A stretch of 15,679 nucleotides of DNA, taken from NCBI GenBank assembly GCA_015055785.1, contig SVHQ01000020.1, positions 1-15,679 of the forward strand, read 5' to 3'. This DNA comes from Clostridiales bacterium (GTDB lineage Bacteria > Bacillota_A > Clostridia > Christensenellales > Borkfalkiaceae). The notes beneath the pieces were generated by a model. The model had not been told where the DNA came from. It searched no databases and saw only the letters and a program-made list of their open reading frames with translations. Position numbers and translations under genes: made by a program. Below, piece by piece: positions 5,551-12,734 of this stretch. The stretch's first letter is position 1. Every line of letters starts with the position of its first letter.

Positions 5551-6654
5551 TTATTCGTATTTTTTAACAATATCTTGCATTTCCTTTAAATGCGCTACCA
5601 TATCTCTCGCCAAAACCAAGTGTGCTCTTGCACGTGCAAGGTTTTGCTCGGGATAATGGATTTTGAAATATTTATCGCCATTGATATAGTCGGTGAGGAA
5701 ACGCACACCGCATTCTACTGTCATAGCAATTGCACCAAGTGCCAAAGAATCCTTTTCCGCCTGCGTGATATTATTTCCAATCGTGCCGACAAAACCGCGT
5801 GTGAACGCTTCGTATTTTTCCATATCCACGGCTACTTTTGCAAGGTCTTGTTCGTCCTCTTCACCCGTAGATGCCGCAATACGAATGGCATCGCCGAAAT
5901 CGAACGCTACAAGCCCAGGCATAACCGTATCTAAATCGATTACCGATAAATGCTCATACGTCTTTGCATCGAAAAGAATATTACTCGTTTTGGTATCGTT
6001 ATGCGTTACACGCAAAGGCAAAATGCCTTCACGCTGCATACGATAAGGTTTCGTAGCAATCTCCTCAAGCTGCATATATCCTTCAATTTCTTCTTGTACC
6101 TGCGCCGCCCTACCCGATTCATTCATGGAAATTGCGTCCTTGAACGCATCATAACGACGAATGGTGTTATGGAAATGCGGGATAACAATGCTCAATTTTT
6201 CCACGGGATAATCGGCAAGATACAGCTGGAATTCCCCAAAAGCTTTGCCCGATTCTTCGATAACTTTTAAATTATCCGTTTTCGTAAAGCAAATAGAATC
6301 GTCTATATAACGGCAACAACGCCAAAAACCGCCGTCTTCCGTAAACGTATAGTATTGCCCCTCTTTCGTCGTGGAATAATGCAATACGTTTCGCTTTGCC
6401 GTTGCTTGTTTCTGCTTAATTTTTGCGCGGATAAACTCGGTTACGGAAGAAATATTATCCATTACGCTAACAGGGTCTTTAAAAACGTAGGTATTCACCT
6501 TTTGCAGGATATAATCCTTTATTTCACCATCACGGAAGAAATATACGCGATAAGTCGTGTTGATGTGACCGCTGTTTACGATTTCATAACTACGGTATTC
6601 GCCTCTTAAGCAAAATATATTGCAAACTTCCCTAATCCGTTTTTCTTCATTCAT
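5551..6654 (-). CDS. APH-fold sugar kinase, N-acetylhexosamine 1-kinase-like
   Basis: The 367-residue protein belongs to the aminoglycoside phosphotransferase/choline kinase fold. Visible parts: YEIVNSGHINTTYRV at residues 23-37 (nucleotide-binding loop), VTHNDTKTSNILFD at 216-229 carrying the catalytic Asp220 and Asn225, and VIDLDTVMPG at 238-247 with the metal-binding Asp, followed by FDFGDAIR. The spacing and HINxTYRV/DLDTVMPG wording are those of the NahK/LnpB-like family, which phosphorylates GlcNAc or GalNAc at C1. Homologues are often misnamed mucin-desulfating sulfatase. The ATG at 6654-6652 follows AAAGGGG. It has its own promoter (6771-6799). No sugar phosphorylase gene lies beside it, so the substrate is inferred. 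Confidence 0.8.
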   Translation of the reverse strand: MNEEKRIREVCNIFCLRGEYRSYEIVNSGHINTTYRVYFFRDGEIKDYILQKVNTYVFKDPVSVMDNISSVTEFIRAKIKQKQATAKRNVLHYSTTKEGQYYTFTEDGGFWRCCRYIDDSICFTKTDNLKVIEESGKAFGEFQLYLADYPVEKLSIVIPHFHNTIRRYDAFKDAISMNESGRAAQVQEEIEGYMQLEEIATKPYRMQREGILPLRVTHNDTKTSNILFDAKTYEHLSVIDLDTVMPGLVAFDFGDAIRIAASTGEEDEQDLAKVAVDMEKYEAFTRGFVGTIGNNITQAEKDSLALGAIAMTVECGVRFLTDYINGDKYFKIHYPEQNLARARAHLVLARDMVAHLKEMQDIVKKYE

Positions 6655-6770
6655 ACTGTTTATTTCCCCTTTTTTTCACAATTACCCTTGCGGATATTCA
6701 TAGGTATGCGTATTCCTCTTTTTTTGTCCCCTAACAATACCATTTTATTTTACAACTACACGCTATTTCA

Positions 6771-6799
6771 ATTATAGCACACAAAACAGAAAAAGTCAA
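6771..6799 (-). promoter_or_regulatory. Sigma-A promoter of the sugar kinase gene
   Basis: On the minus strand TTGACT (6799-6794), a 17-base spacer and TATAAT (6776-6771) make a near-consensus promoter. Transcription would start near 6764, giving an untranslated leader of about 110 bases before the ATG at 6654. I see no convincing riboswitch fold in that leader. Confidence 0.82.
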
Positions 6800-6846
6800 G
6801 TGGGAAACAATATTTCTTTATTTTATCCTTTTCATTTTGTGTCTTT

Positions 6847-6870
6847 TATACACTACAAGTGTATATACAC
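6847..6870. promoter_or_regulatory. Overlapping palindromes upstream of the deacetylase gene (possible operator)
   Basis: TATACACT (6847-6854), ACA, AGTGTATA (6858-6865) is a perfect 8-3-8 inverted repeat. It overlaps a second perfect palindrome, GTGTATATACAC (6859-6870). The half-site TATACAC therefore occurs three times in alternating orientation, as expected for cooperative binding of a dimeric regulator. The site lies between the divergent kinase and deacetylase genes, about 75-95 bases before the deacetylase start. Confidence 0.5.
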
Positions 6871-6941
6871 GTAGAAAAAGATAAAAATATTGGACTTTTT
6901 GTCGCTTTTTTACTTTTATTACGTTGCATAAAAAACGGACA

Positions 6942-7859
6942 ATGATAAATACTTTTTTTATGTGGAAATTATTTAAAAACAGTTTGATAGCTTTATATAT
7001 TTTTTCTTCTCTTTCTTCCCCTTTGCTGTTAAGCGGTTGCCAAAAAGCGTCTAAAAACTACGTTTTACCGCCGTACGGTTTGTTGGAAGAAAATTTCAAT
7101 TTCGATGAATCCGAGGATTTACAAAACCAACCAATCATTCAGCCACAAGAGGAAATTAAGGAAGAACTCTCCAATGGAAGCGTTTGGAATCTGGAAAACG
7201 TGGACGTTTCACACATCGACCCTACGAAAAAATTAATTTCTTTCACTTTCGACGATGCGCCGACAAGACGTTTGGAAAATCTGTTTGCCGTATTTGCGAC
7301 ATTTAACGAAAGCAATCCCGATTGCAAAGCCTCTGCTACTTATTTTTTTAACGGTATGCTCTTCGACAACGAAAATATACAGTTATTGCATACTGCCGTT
7401 ATGCTGGGTTTTGAGCTGGGCAACCACACCTTTTCACATTACGATTTAACCACCTTAACGGAAACTTCGCTTTTACATGAAATCGACGAAACGGATAAAA
7501 TTTTACAAAAAGCTGACGGGAAACGGTATCATTTGCTACGCGCGCCTTTTGGCCGACTGAATGATACCGTAAAAAAACTCGCGCCTACCCCTCTCATCGA
7601 TTGGACAATTGATACGGTGGATTGGACGGGCGCAAGCACGGAAGATATTTGTCAAAAGGTACTTTACAACTGCTTTTCAGGCGCAATCGTGCTTTTCCAT
7701 GACGGCTATCAAAACACAATCGATGCTGTAAAATACCTCTTGCCTACGTTAAAAGAAAAGGGCTATCAAGTGGTGAGCGTTTCCCAACTTGCAAAAATGC
7801 ACAATTGCACACTTGAACGCGGAAAAGTGTATATTCGCGCACGAAAACAAACAAAATGA
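6942..7859 (+). CDS. Polysaccharide deacetylase lipoprotein (carbohydrate esterase family 4)
   Basis: This secreted, membrane-anchored enzyme should remove acetyl groups from N-acetylated glycans such as peptidoglycan. The N-terminus has a basic start, a hydrophobic core and the lipobox LLSGC, with the lipid-bearing Cys at residue 33 (counting from 6942). All CE4 motifs are present: SFTFDDAP with the base and metal Asp (~residue 102), GNHTFSH (metal His pair, ~162-166), RAPFGRLN, DWTIDTVDW, and VLFHDG (catalytic His). The start is uncertain: ATG 6942 and ATG 6960 both give good signal peptides, a TTG at 6924 is possible, and none has a strong ribosome site. It is divergent from the hexosamine-kinase-like gene. 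Substrate specificity cannot be read from sequence. Confidence 0.92.
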   Translation: MINTFFMWKLFKNSLIALYIFSSLSSPLLLSGCQKASKNYVLPPYGLLEENFNFDESEDLQNQPIIQPQEEIKEELSNGSVWNLENVDVSHIDPTKKLISFTFDDAPTRRLENLFAVFATFNESNPDCKASATYFFNGMLFDNENIQLLHTAVMLGFELGNHTFSHYDLTTLTETSLLHEIDETDKILQKADGKRYHLLRAPFGRLNDTVKKLAPTPLIDWTIDTVDWTGASTEDICQKVLYNCFSGAIVLFHDGYQNTIDAVKYLLPTLKEKGYQVVSVSQLAKMHNCTLERGKVYIRARKQTK

Positions 7860-7883
7860 GAGCACCATGTACGCGTTGAACGC

Positions 7884-7914
7884 AAAAAGAGAGCCCACAA
7901 GAGCCCTCTTTTTT
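7884..7914. terminator. Terminator between convergent genes
   Basis: AAAAAGAG (7884-7891) pairs with CTCTTTTT (7905-7912), with an imperfect inner stem in between, then more T residues. It separates the deacetylase (stop 7859) and the esterase (stop 7928) and can act in both directions because both flanks are A/T runs. Confidence 0.7.
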
Positions 7915-7927
7915 ATTGGATATTCTT

Positions 7928-8761
7928 TTAGAATTTTTCCACCGTGTACATACGGAAGAAAGTTGAACAAGCGTCCACCCAATCGGAAACGCGTTTTGCT
8001 GAATCGGTGATGGGATTGACTTCATAATGCCCTACCGACAAACCATGCACACCTTCTGGATAGATATGTAATTCATAGGGAATATTTTGATTCGCCAACG
8101 CCAATGCATAACGAAGCGCATTGTCCGCAGGCACAACGTTATCCGTCGCTGTTGCCCAAATAAAGGCAGGAGGAGTATGTTCGCTTACGCTTTCATTCAA
8201 GTTGAGCGTTTTCAAAAGTTCCTCTTTCGCCTCATCCGTATAACCCTGCAACAAATTATCATACGAGCCGAAATGGCCATGCTTTTTAGAAATCACGGGA
8301 TATCCCAAACCCACAGCCGTTGGTTTGCAATCCAGCTCTACGCCAATTTTTGAAGCCACGCATTGGTGTTCCACAGCAAGATTGGCAGTGAGATGCCCAC
8401 CTGCCGAGAAACCTACGACAAATACTTCATCCTTATTCACGTTTAACGAATCAGCGTTCTTTTTTATGTAATCCACCGCCGAAGCCGCTTCTAAAAGCTG
8501 TTCGGGATAGCGAACGTCATCCTCCGCCGTTAAATATTTTAAAATGAATACTTGGAAACCCTTTGCGAAAAAAGCACTTGCAACAGGAACGCCCTCTCTT
8601 CTGCTCACCATGGCATAGCCGCCACCAGGAATTACAATGAGCGCAGGACGTTTCCAATTTTCCGCGCCTACGTCAAAGGGATTTTCGGAAACAAGACATT
8701 CTAACGTACCGCCTTGCAAGAAAGGATATTCTTTATGTAAGTCTACAGTAAAAAGTTTCAT
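7928..8761 (-). CDS. Alpha/beta-hydrolase esterase (hormone-sensitive-lipase/BD-FAE-like)
   Basis: The 277-residue cytoplasmic serine hydrolase has the oxyanion motif IPGGGYA (residues 44-50), nucleophile elbow VGFSAGGH with Ser119, an acid in ATATDNVVP (Asp207) and catalytic His239 in PEGVHGLS. The order and spacing match the dienelactone-hydrolase/acetyl-xylan-esterase-like proteins often found in carbohydrate-degradation loci. No signal peptide is seen, so it probably acts on imported acetylated sugars or small esters. The ATG at 8761-8759 follows GAGG about 11 bases upstream. It converges with the deacetylase, and a structured non-coding block (8762-9086) lies upstream. The catalytic triad is clear; the true substrate is unknown. 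Confidence 0.88.
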   Translation of the reverse strand: MKLFTVDLHKEYPFLQGGTLECLVSENPFDVGAENWKRPALIVIPGGGYAMVSRREGVPVASAFFAKGFQVFILKYLTAEDDVRYPEQLLEAASAVDYIKKNADSLNVNKDEVFVVGFSAGGHLTANLAVEHQCVASKIGVELDCKPTAVGLGYPVISKKHGHFGSYDNLLQGYTDEAKEELLKTLNLNESVSEHTPPAFIWATATDNVVPADNALRYALALANQNIPYELHIYPEGVHGLSVGHYEVNPITDSAKRVSDWVDACSTFFRMYTVEKF

Positions 8762-8818
8762 GATTGTATCATCCTCTTATATTTTATTGATTACTTTTCT
8801 TATGAGCTTTCGCCCTTG

Positions 8819-8927
8819 ATTGCCTGATGGCAATATTAAGCGCAAAACTGTGTTTTGCTTTTCTTTGGGGCTACCTATGCGAGGGTTTCACCCTCAACCT
8901 CCCACAAGGGACAATGTCCCTTGACCC
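8819..8927. repeat. Cluster of four perfect short hairpins
   Basis: Four perfect inverted repeats follow each other: ATTGCC-TGAT-GGCAAT (8819-8834), GCAAAAC-TGT-GTTTTGC (8842-8858), GAGGGT-TTC-ACCCTC (8881-8895) and CAAGGGAC-AAT-GTCCCTTG (8905-8923). The last two are G+C-rich and stand out from the AT-rich surroundings. Three have three-base loops. They lie downstream of aspartate kinase and upstream of the esterase. They resemble dispersed intergenic repeats of clostridial genomes, but identity with a named family is not established. Confidence 0.7.
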
Positions 8928-8966
8928 TTATCATAGTTTTCATCTAAACGATTATCTTAAGCGGAG

Positions 8967-9090
8967 TTAAACAGCGGAGATGCGAACAGTTCAAGGCATA
9001 GCAAGCACTCGCAAGGAGCGTACATGGACGTACGCGACTTAAGAGGCGCACAGCTATTACGCAGAAATGCGACGCATATACGTTGTTTAA
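8967..9090. repeat. About 125-bp imperfect palindrome including the aspartate kinase stop codon
   Basis: The arm TTAAACAGCGGAGATGCG (8967-8984) pairs, with four mismatches in 18, with CGCATATACGTTGTTTAA (9073-9090). The interior is also partly self-complementary, ending in the central hairpin GCGTAC-ATGGAC-GTACGC around 9017-9034. The aspartate kinase TAA (9089-9087) lies inside the right arm. It could be a MITE-like element that landed at the gene end or a folded 3' untranslated region. No coding function is seen: the plus-strand frame from 9024 runs antisense through aspartate kinase. Confidence 0.55.
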
Positions 9091-10412
9091 GAGAAAAACT
9101 CGTTATAGATAGCCTTAATACAATCCGCGCAGTCTTCATTTTCCACGCCAACGATGATGTTCAACTCACTGGAGCCTTGGTCGATCATGTTGACGTTGAT
9201 GCCTGCATCGGAAAGCGCTTTAAAAAGTCTTGCAGAAGTACCGACGTTTTTCGCCATACCGTGCCCTACCGTTGCCACCAACGCTATATTTTCATGTGTA
9301 TAAAGTTTGTCGGGTTTTACAATCTCGTCGATTTCTTTAAGTAACAATTCTAAAACGCCGTTTTTTAAGTATTCATTGTCGATAACCAAAGACATGGTAT
9401 CGATACCGGAAGGCAAATGCTCGAAAGAGATGCCATGTTTGCCGAGCACGGAAAGCACCTTTCCAACAAACCCGATTTCCGCGTTCATCATAGATTTTTC
9501 CAACGTAATCGCCGTAAAGCCTTTCTTGCCAGCAACCCCAGTTACGGCATTATCGCGCCAATCACGCGTGGAAGATTTTACGATATACGTACCTGCGTCA
9601 TCAGGACGGAAGGTGTTGCAAATACGAATGGGAATACCCACGCTGCCTACAGGGAAAATCGATTCGCTATGCAATACGTTTGCACCCATATAGGACAATT
9701 CTCGAAGTTCGTGATAGGAAAGCTCCGTCATTAATTTGGGGGAATTTACAATACGGGGATCGCACGCATAGAAACCGCTAACATCCGTCCAATTTTCATA
9801 CAACGAAGCCATTACCGATCTTGCCACAATCGAGCCGGAAATATCACCGCCGCCGCGAGAGAAAGTCTTGACTTTCCCGTTGACGTCCATGCCGTAAAAC
9901 CCAGGAATTACCGCTCTTGGATACTTACTCAAAACTTCCGCGCCAAGCACAAACGTTTCCTCGCTGAGGGTGCCGTCCTCTTTAAAACGTACAAACTCGG
10001 TTGCATCTACGAAAGGTACGTCTAATACAGCCGCCATGATACGTGCAGCAAAATATTCACCGCGCGAAGCGCAATAATCACGCCCTGCACCGTTTAAAAT
10101 TTCCTTTTCTACTTCGTCAAGTCCTGCTTTTGTATTCAAATCCTTGCCGATTTCTGTTTCGATGCTTAAAAAGCGGGTACGGATTTTTCCAAACACCGTC
10201 TGAAATTTTTCCATATCGCCGCTTTCAAAAGCGTCCGAACATTCATACAAAAGATCGGTCACCTTAATATCGCCGCTATATCTTTTACCAGGCGCAGAAA
10301 CAACGACGTAACGACGGTCTTTATCCGAATTGATAATATTTGCGGCACGCAAAATTACATTTCCATCCGCCATGGACGTGCCGCCGAATTTGCAAACTTT
10401 TATACTACTCAT
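9087..10412 (-). CDS. lysC: Aspartate kinase
   Basis: Aspartate kinase phosphorylates aspartate, the first step to lysine, methionine, threonine and diaminopimelate. The 441-residue protein begins at ATG 10412-10410, just after AGAGGAG; the longer TTG start at 10442 is less likely. The kinase domain shows KVCKFGGTSMADG at the N-terminus, TFSRGGGDISGSIVARS (~residues 185-200) and WTDVSGFYACDPRIV. Two ACT regulatory domains follow, recognisable from GFVGKVLSVLGKHGISFEH and ALSDAGINVNMIDQGSSE. It is a monofunctional enzyme without a homoserine dehydrogenase domain. The short 3-base spacing between ribosome site and start is slightly unusual. It is the last gene of an apparent cdaA operon, and its stop codon lies in a large palindrome. 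Confidence 0.95.
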   Translation of the reverse strand: MSSIKVCKFGGTSMADGNVILRAANIINSDKDRRYVVVSAPGKRYSGDIKVTDLLYECSDAFESGDMEKFQTVFGKIRTRFLSIETEIGKDLNTKAGLDEVEKEILNGAGRDYCASRGEYFAARIMAAVLDVPFVDATEFVRFKEDGTLSEETFVLGAEVLSKYPRAVIPGFYGMDVNGKVKTFSRGGGDISGSIVARSVMASLYENWTDVSGFYACDPRIVNSPKLMTELSYHELRELSYMGANVLHSESIFPVGSVGIPIRICNTFRPDDAGTYIVKSSTRDWRDNAVTGVAGKKGFTAITLEKSMMNAEIGFVGKVLSVLGKHGISFEHLPSGIDTMSLVIDNEYLKNGVLELLLKEIDEIVKPDKLYTHENIALVATVGHGMAKNVGTSARLFKALSDAGINVNMIDQGSSELNIIVGVENEDCADCIKAIYNEFFS

Positions 10413-10458
10413 AAACTCCTCTTTCCTCAAACTTTTACTCAACTCACTTTTGGATATT

Positions 10459-10563
10459 TTAGATATTCAACAAAATCACAACAAACAACGCCAATAAGAG
10501 TGAAATTGCTTTAATCCAGAATTTAGAAACGAATACGTCTTTTAAAAACTTTACAAACTTCAT
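10459..10563 (-). CDS. 34-residue membrane microprotein resembling the N-terminal helix of CdaR/YbbR
   Basis: ATG 10563-10561 follows a perfect TTGGAGG ribosome site eight bases upstream, and that site overlaps the cdaA stop codon. The product starts MKFVKFLKDVFVSKFWIKA and continues SLLLALFVVILLNI, then stops. This is a basic, amphipathic start followed by one membrane helix. It matches the first ~30 residues of CdaR/YbbR proteins (K-x-W-x-L-K-L-L-S-L-L-L-A-I), the usual partner encoded just after cdaA. The extracellular YbbR domains are missing and not found in any frame before aspartate kinase. It may regulate CdaA through membrane contact or be a truncated cdaR. The strong ribosome site and operon position support expression. 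Confidence 0.7.
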   Translation of the reverse strand: MKFVKFLKDVFVSKFWIKAISLLLALFVVILLNI

Positions 10564-10568
10564 CTGTC

Positions 10569-11456
10569 TTACCTCCAATTGCTGTTATTGCGTTTTTTAT
10601 CCGATAAAGGCATTTCCTGCCAATAATAATCGTCACGAAGGGCATTCATCAACATTTCATAATCGGCATAGCGCGTTACGTTGCCTTGTTTTACGATGGA
10701 AATAATACCCGTTTCTTCCGATACAACCAAGGAAATAACGTTTGCCACTTCCGTAATACCAATCGCCGCACGGTGACGCGTACCGTATTCTTTGGGATAG
10801 CTCGTCTTTTGCGTCAGGGGCAAGAAACAACCTGCCGCTTGAATTTTATGGCCGTGAATCACCAACGCACCGTCATGCAAAGGTGCTTTCGGGAAAAACA
10901 CCCCCTCGATGAGCTGCGTGGAAATTTCCGCATCGATGGTGACGCCGCTTTGCAACACTTGCTTGGGCAAACTGCCTTTGGAGAGTACAATCAACGCACC
11001 AACGTTATTTTTCGACATATTTTGTAAAGCTTTGATAATGTTATCAATGCAACGTTCCGTGTCCGCCTGCGTACGGATTTCCGCACTATTTCCCGCAACC
11101 TTTTCTGCAATATGCTCACGGTTTTTATGCACATCCCAAAGACTCTTTTTGATTTCCACGTTGAAAAGAATCATCATGAACGCCGAAATCAACAAAATGA
11201 AGAAGAAAAACACCGTCTTTGTAATCAATACTTCATCCAATACGTGCCATACGCCGCCTACAAGGATAAGCACCCAATACACGAACATAAGCTTCGTCGC
11301 GTCATTGTCGCGCAATATTTTAGAAACGAGAAAAATCAGCGCAAAGAACAAAATAATCGCTGCAGCGTATATTACTTGGAAATTACCGAAAAAATTAATC
11401 GTTCCGTCTAATACCTTTTGCAACTGTTCTGCCGCTGTCAACAAGTTGAACACCAT
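10569..11456 (-). CDS. cdaA: Diadenylate cyclase CdaA (c-di-AMP synthase)
   Basis: This membrane enzyme condenses two ATP into cyclic di-AMP, which controls potassium and osmolyte balance and cell-wall homeostasis in Gram-positives. The 295-residue protein has three N-terminal membrane helices (~residues 28-47, 56-70, 81-99) followed by a DAC domain. The catalytic PLHDGALVI (DGA at 195-197) and GTRHRAAIG (RHR at 227-229) motifs are both intact. The ATG at 11456-11454 follows GGAGG five bases upstream. In most Bacillota cdaA is followed by cdaR and glmM; here it is followed by a 34-codon membrane microprotein and aspartate kinase, with overlapping or short junctions that suggest one operon. 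A palindrome sits just after a candidate -10 box upstream. Confidence 0.96.
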   Translation of the reverse strand: MVFNLLTAAEQLQKVLDGTINFFGNFQVIYAAAIILFFALIFLVSKILRDNDATKLMFVYWVLILVGGVWHVLDEVLITKTVFFFFILLISAFMMILFNVEIKKSLWDVHKNREHIAEKVAGNSAEIRTQADTERCIDNIIKALQNMSKNNVGALIVLSKGSLPKQVLQSGVTIDAEISTQLIEGVFFPKAPLHDGALVIHGHKIQAAGCFLPLTQKTSYPKEYGTRHRAAIGITEVANVISLVVSEETGIISIVKQGNVTRYADYEMLMNALRDDYYWQEMPLSDKKRNNSNWR

Positions 11457-11519
11457 ACGTTCCTCCGTCTATATTTTCATCTGTATAAAAGACTCTGCTA
11501 TTCCCGTCTTTTATTCCCT

Positions 11520-11556
11520 ATAAATATATTCTATATTTATCCGCACTATTATTATA
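11520..11556 (-). promoter_or_regulatory. Candidate cdaA promoter -10 box with a downstream 9-3-9 palindrome
   Basis: On the minus strand TATAAT is at 11556-11551; the -35 position (TTTATT) is weak. Just downstream, ATAAATATA (11520-11528), TTC, TATATTTAT (11532-11540) is a perfect inverted repeat lying at about +4 to +24 of the predicted transcript. It could be an operator or a weak leader hairpin. High A+T content makes chance symmetry more likely here than at the other palindromes. Confidence 0.4.
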
Positions 11557-11673
11557 TATGATTTTCATCGAAAAATAAAGCGTTTTAAAAACATTTCCGT
11601 GTCTTTTAAAAAACTTTTCCCTATTTTTCAAGCTTTTTCGACTTTTTTCTGCTTTTTATTCGTCCTTTTTTAA

Positions 11674-12669
11674 CTATTTCCCGAAAAACAAACGCGCCGT
11701 CACCATTTTCAATGCGGACGGCGGAGTCAATTCCCCGCATTTAATATCGCTAATCGCTCCGTATACCGCGTTATAGAGCAAAAGCAATTCCTCTTTGTTG
11801 AATTTTGCCGCCTGCTCGCGATTCTTTTTCGCTGCGTATTCTTTTATACCCAACGCCGCCGCCACTTCTTTATCGCTGCCTTTACATTGCGACGCCTCAT
11901 ACAAACCTTTAAAATAAGAAGCCAAAGCAGACAAAAGAGAGGTTTCATTAAACCCACGCGTGGATAAATCGGCAATAATTTTCATATATTCCGAATAATT
12001 TTTCCGCGCGAGCGCATTTGCCAATTCATAGATTTTATATTCGGAATCGGGATAAACCAATCCGTCCACCACTTCATCCGTCAACCTTTCCAGTCCCGTC
12101 GCTTTACAATAACCAAGCAACTTTTCCGTTTCCTTGGAAATTCGCGACATATCAAAGATGCAATAGGACGCCAATTTGCCGCACGTAATACCGTCTGCGT
12201 AGATACCCTCACGCTTGCAGGTGACGTATATCCATTTTTTTATCGTTTCCTCGTCCGAGCGCGCACAATCCACGTACGTGACGTTGGATTTTTTTGCAAG
12301 TGGCGCCGTACCTGCCTTGCCCTTACCGCCGTTTACGATAAGCAGAATACAATCCCGAGGCGGATTCTCAAAAAGCTCCTCTAAATAATGCTCAAACTCC
12401 TTTTCCGTAGGATAAAATTCTGAAACGCGAACAATACGCTTTTCGCTGAGGAAAGGAAAACAATTCACCGAATCTATCAGCGTTTTCAGTTTTTCTCCTT
12501 TCAGCGAAGCACCATCGTATGCGATATAATCCAAAGTGGGTTCTTGCAAAAAGCGCGATTTCAACAACGCTTCACCCTTTTCACGGAAATAGACCTCTTC
12601 CCCCTCAAAAAGATAAATCGGGCGCGCGCCGTTTTCATCGGTAAATTTTTTAAATTCCACGTATTTCAT
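11674..12669 (-). CDS. holA: DNA polymerase III subunit delta
   Basis: The delta subunit opens the sliding clamp as part of the clamp loader during replication. At 331 residues the protein has normal length. It shows the typical N-terminal GARPIYLFEGEEVYFREK (ATPase-like domain without a functional Walker motif, as usual for delta), a middle segment LIVNGGKGKAG and the C-terminal collar domain ending LTPPSALKMVTARLFF. The ATG at 12669-12667 follows GGGGAGG eight bases upstream. A near-consensus promoter lies directly upstream. Its position downstream of comEC is the common arrangement in Bacillota. A stretch of roughly 115 bases with poly-T tracts and no gene separates its stop from the cdaA regulatory site. 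Confidence 0.93.
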   Translation of the reverse strand: MKYVEFKKFTDENGARPIYLFEGEEVYFREKGEALLKSRFLQEPTLDYIAYDGASLKGEKLKTLIDSVNCFPFLSEKRIVRVSEFYPTEKEFEHYLEELFENPPRDCILLIVNGGKGKAGTAPLAKKSNVTYVDCARSDEETIKKWIYVTCKREGIYADGITCGKLASYCIFDMSRISKETEKLLGYCKATGLERLTDEVVDGLVYPDSEYKIYELANALARKNYSEYMKIIADLSTRGFNETSLLSALASYFKGLYEASQCKGSDKEVAAALGIKEYAAKKNREQAAKFNKEELLLLYNAVYGAISDIKCGELTPPSALKMVTARLFFGK

Positions 12670-12705
12670 ACGACAAACCTCCCCAAAAATCCTTTTACTA
12701 TGCTC

Positions 12706-12734
12706 ATTATATCACATTCTTTCTAAAAATGCAA
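12706..12734 (-). promoter_or_regulatory. Sigma-A promoter of holA
   Basis: On the minus strand TTGCAT (12734-12729), exactly 17 bases, then TATAAT (12711-12706). Transcription would start about 30 bases before the holA start codon, so holA does not depend on read-through from the damaged comEC. Confidence 0.78.

Noticed and set aside
6655..6764. Riboswitch in the leader of the sugar kinase gene
   Set aside because: No recognisable conserved aptamer core or terminator/anti-terminator pair could be seen by eye.
8819..8927. Hairpin cluster as a CRISPR array
   Set aside because: The four hairpins differ from each other in sequence and spacing; there is no repeated unit and no cas gene.
9024..9344. 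106-codon plus-strand ORF starting in the palindrome
   Set aside because: It runs antisense through the end of aspartate kinase; its start lies in the repeat and it resembles no protein family.
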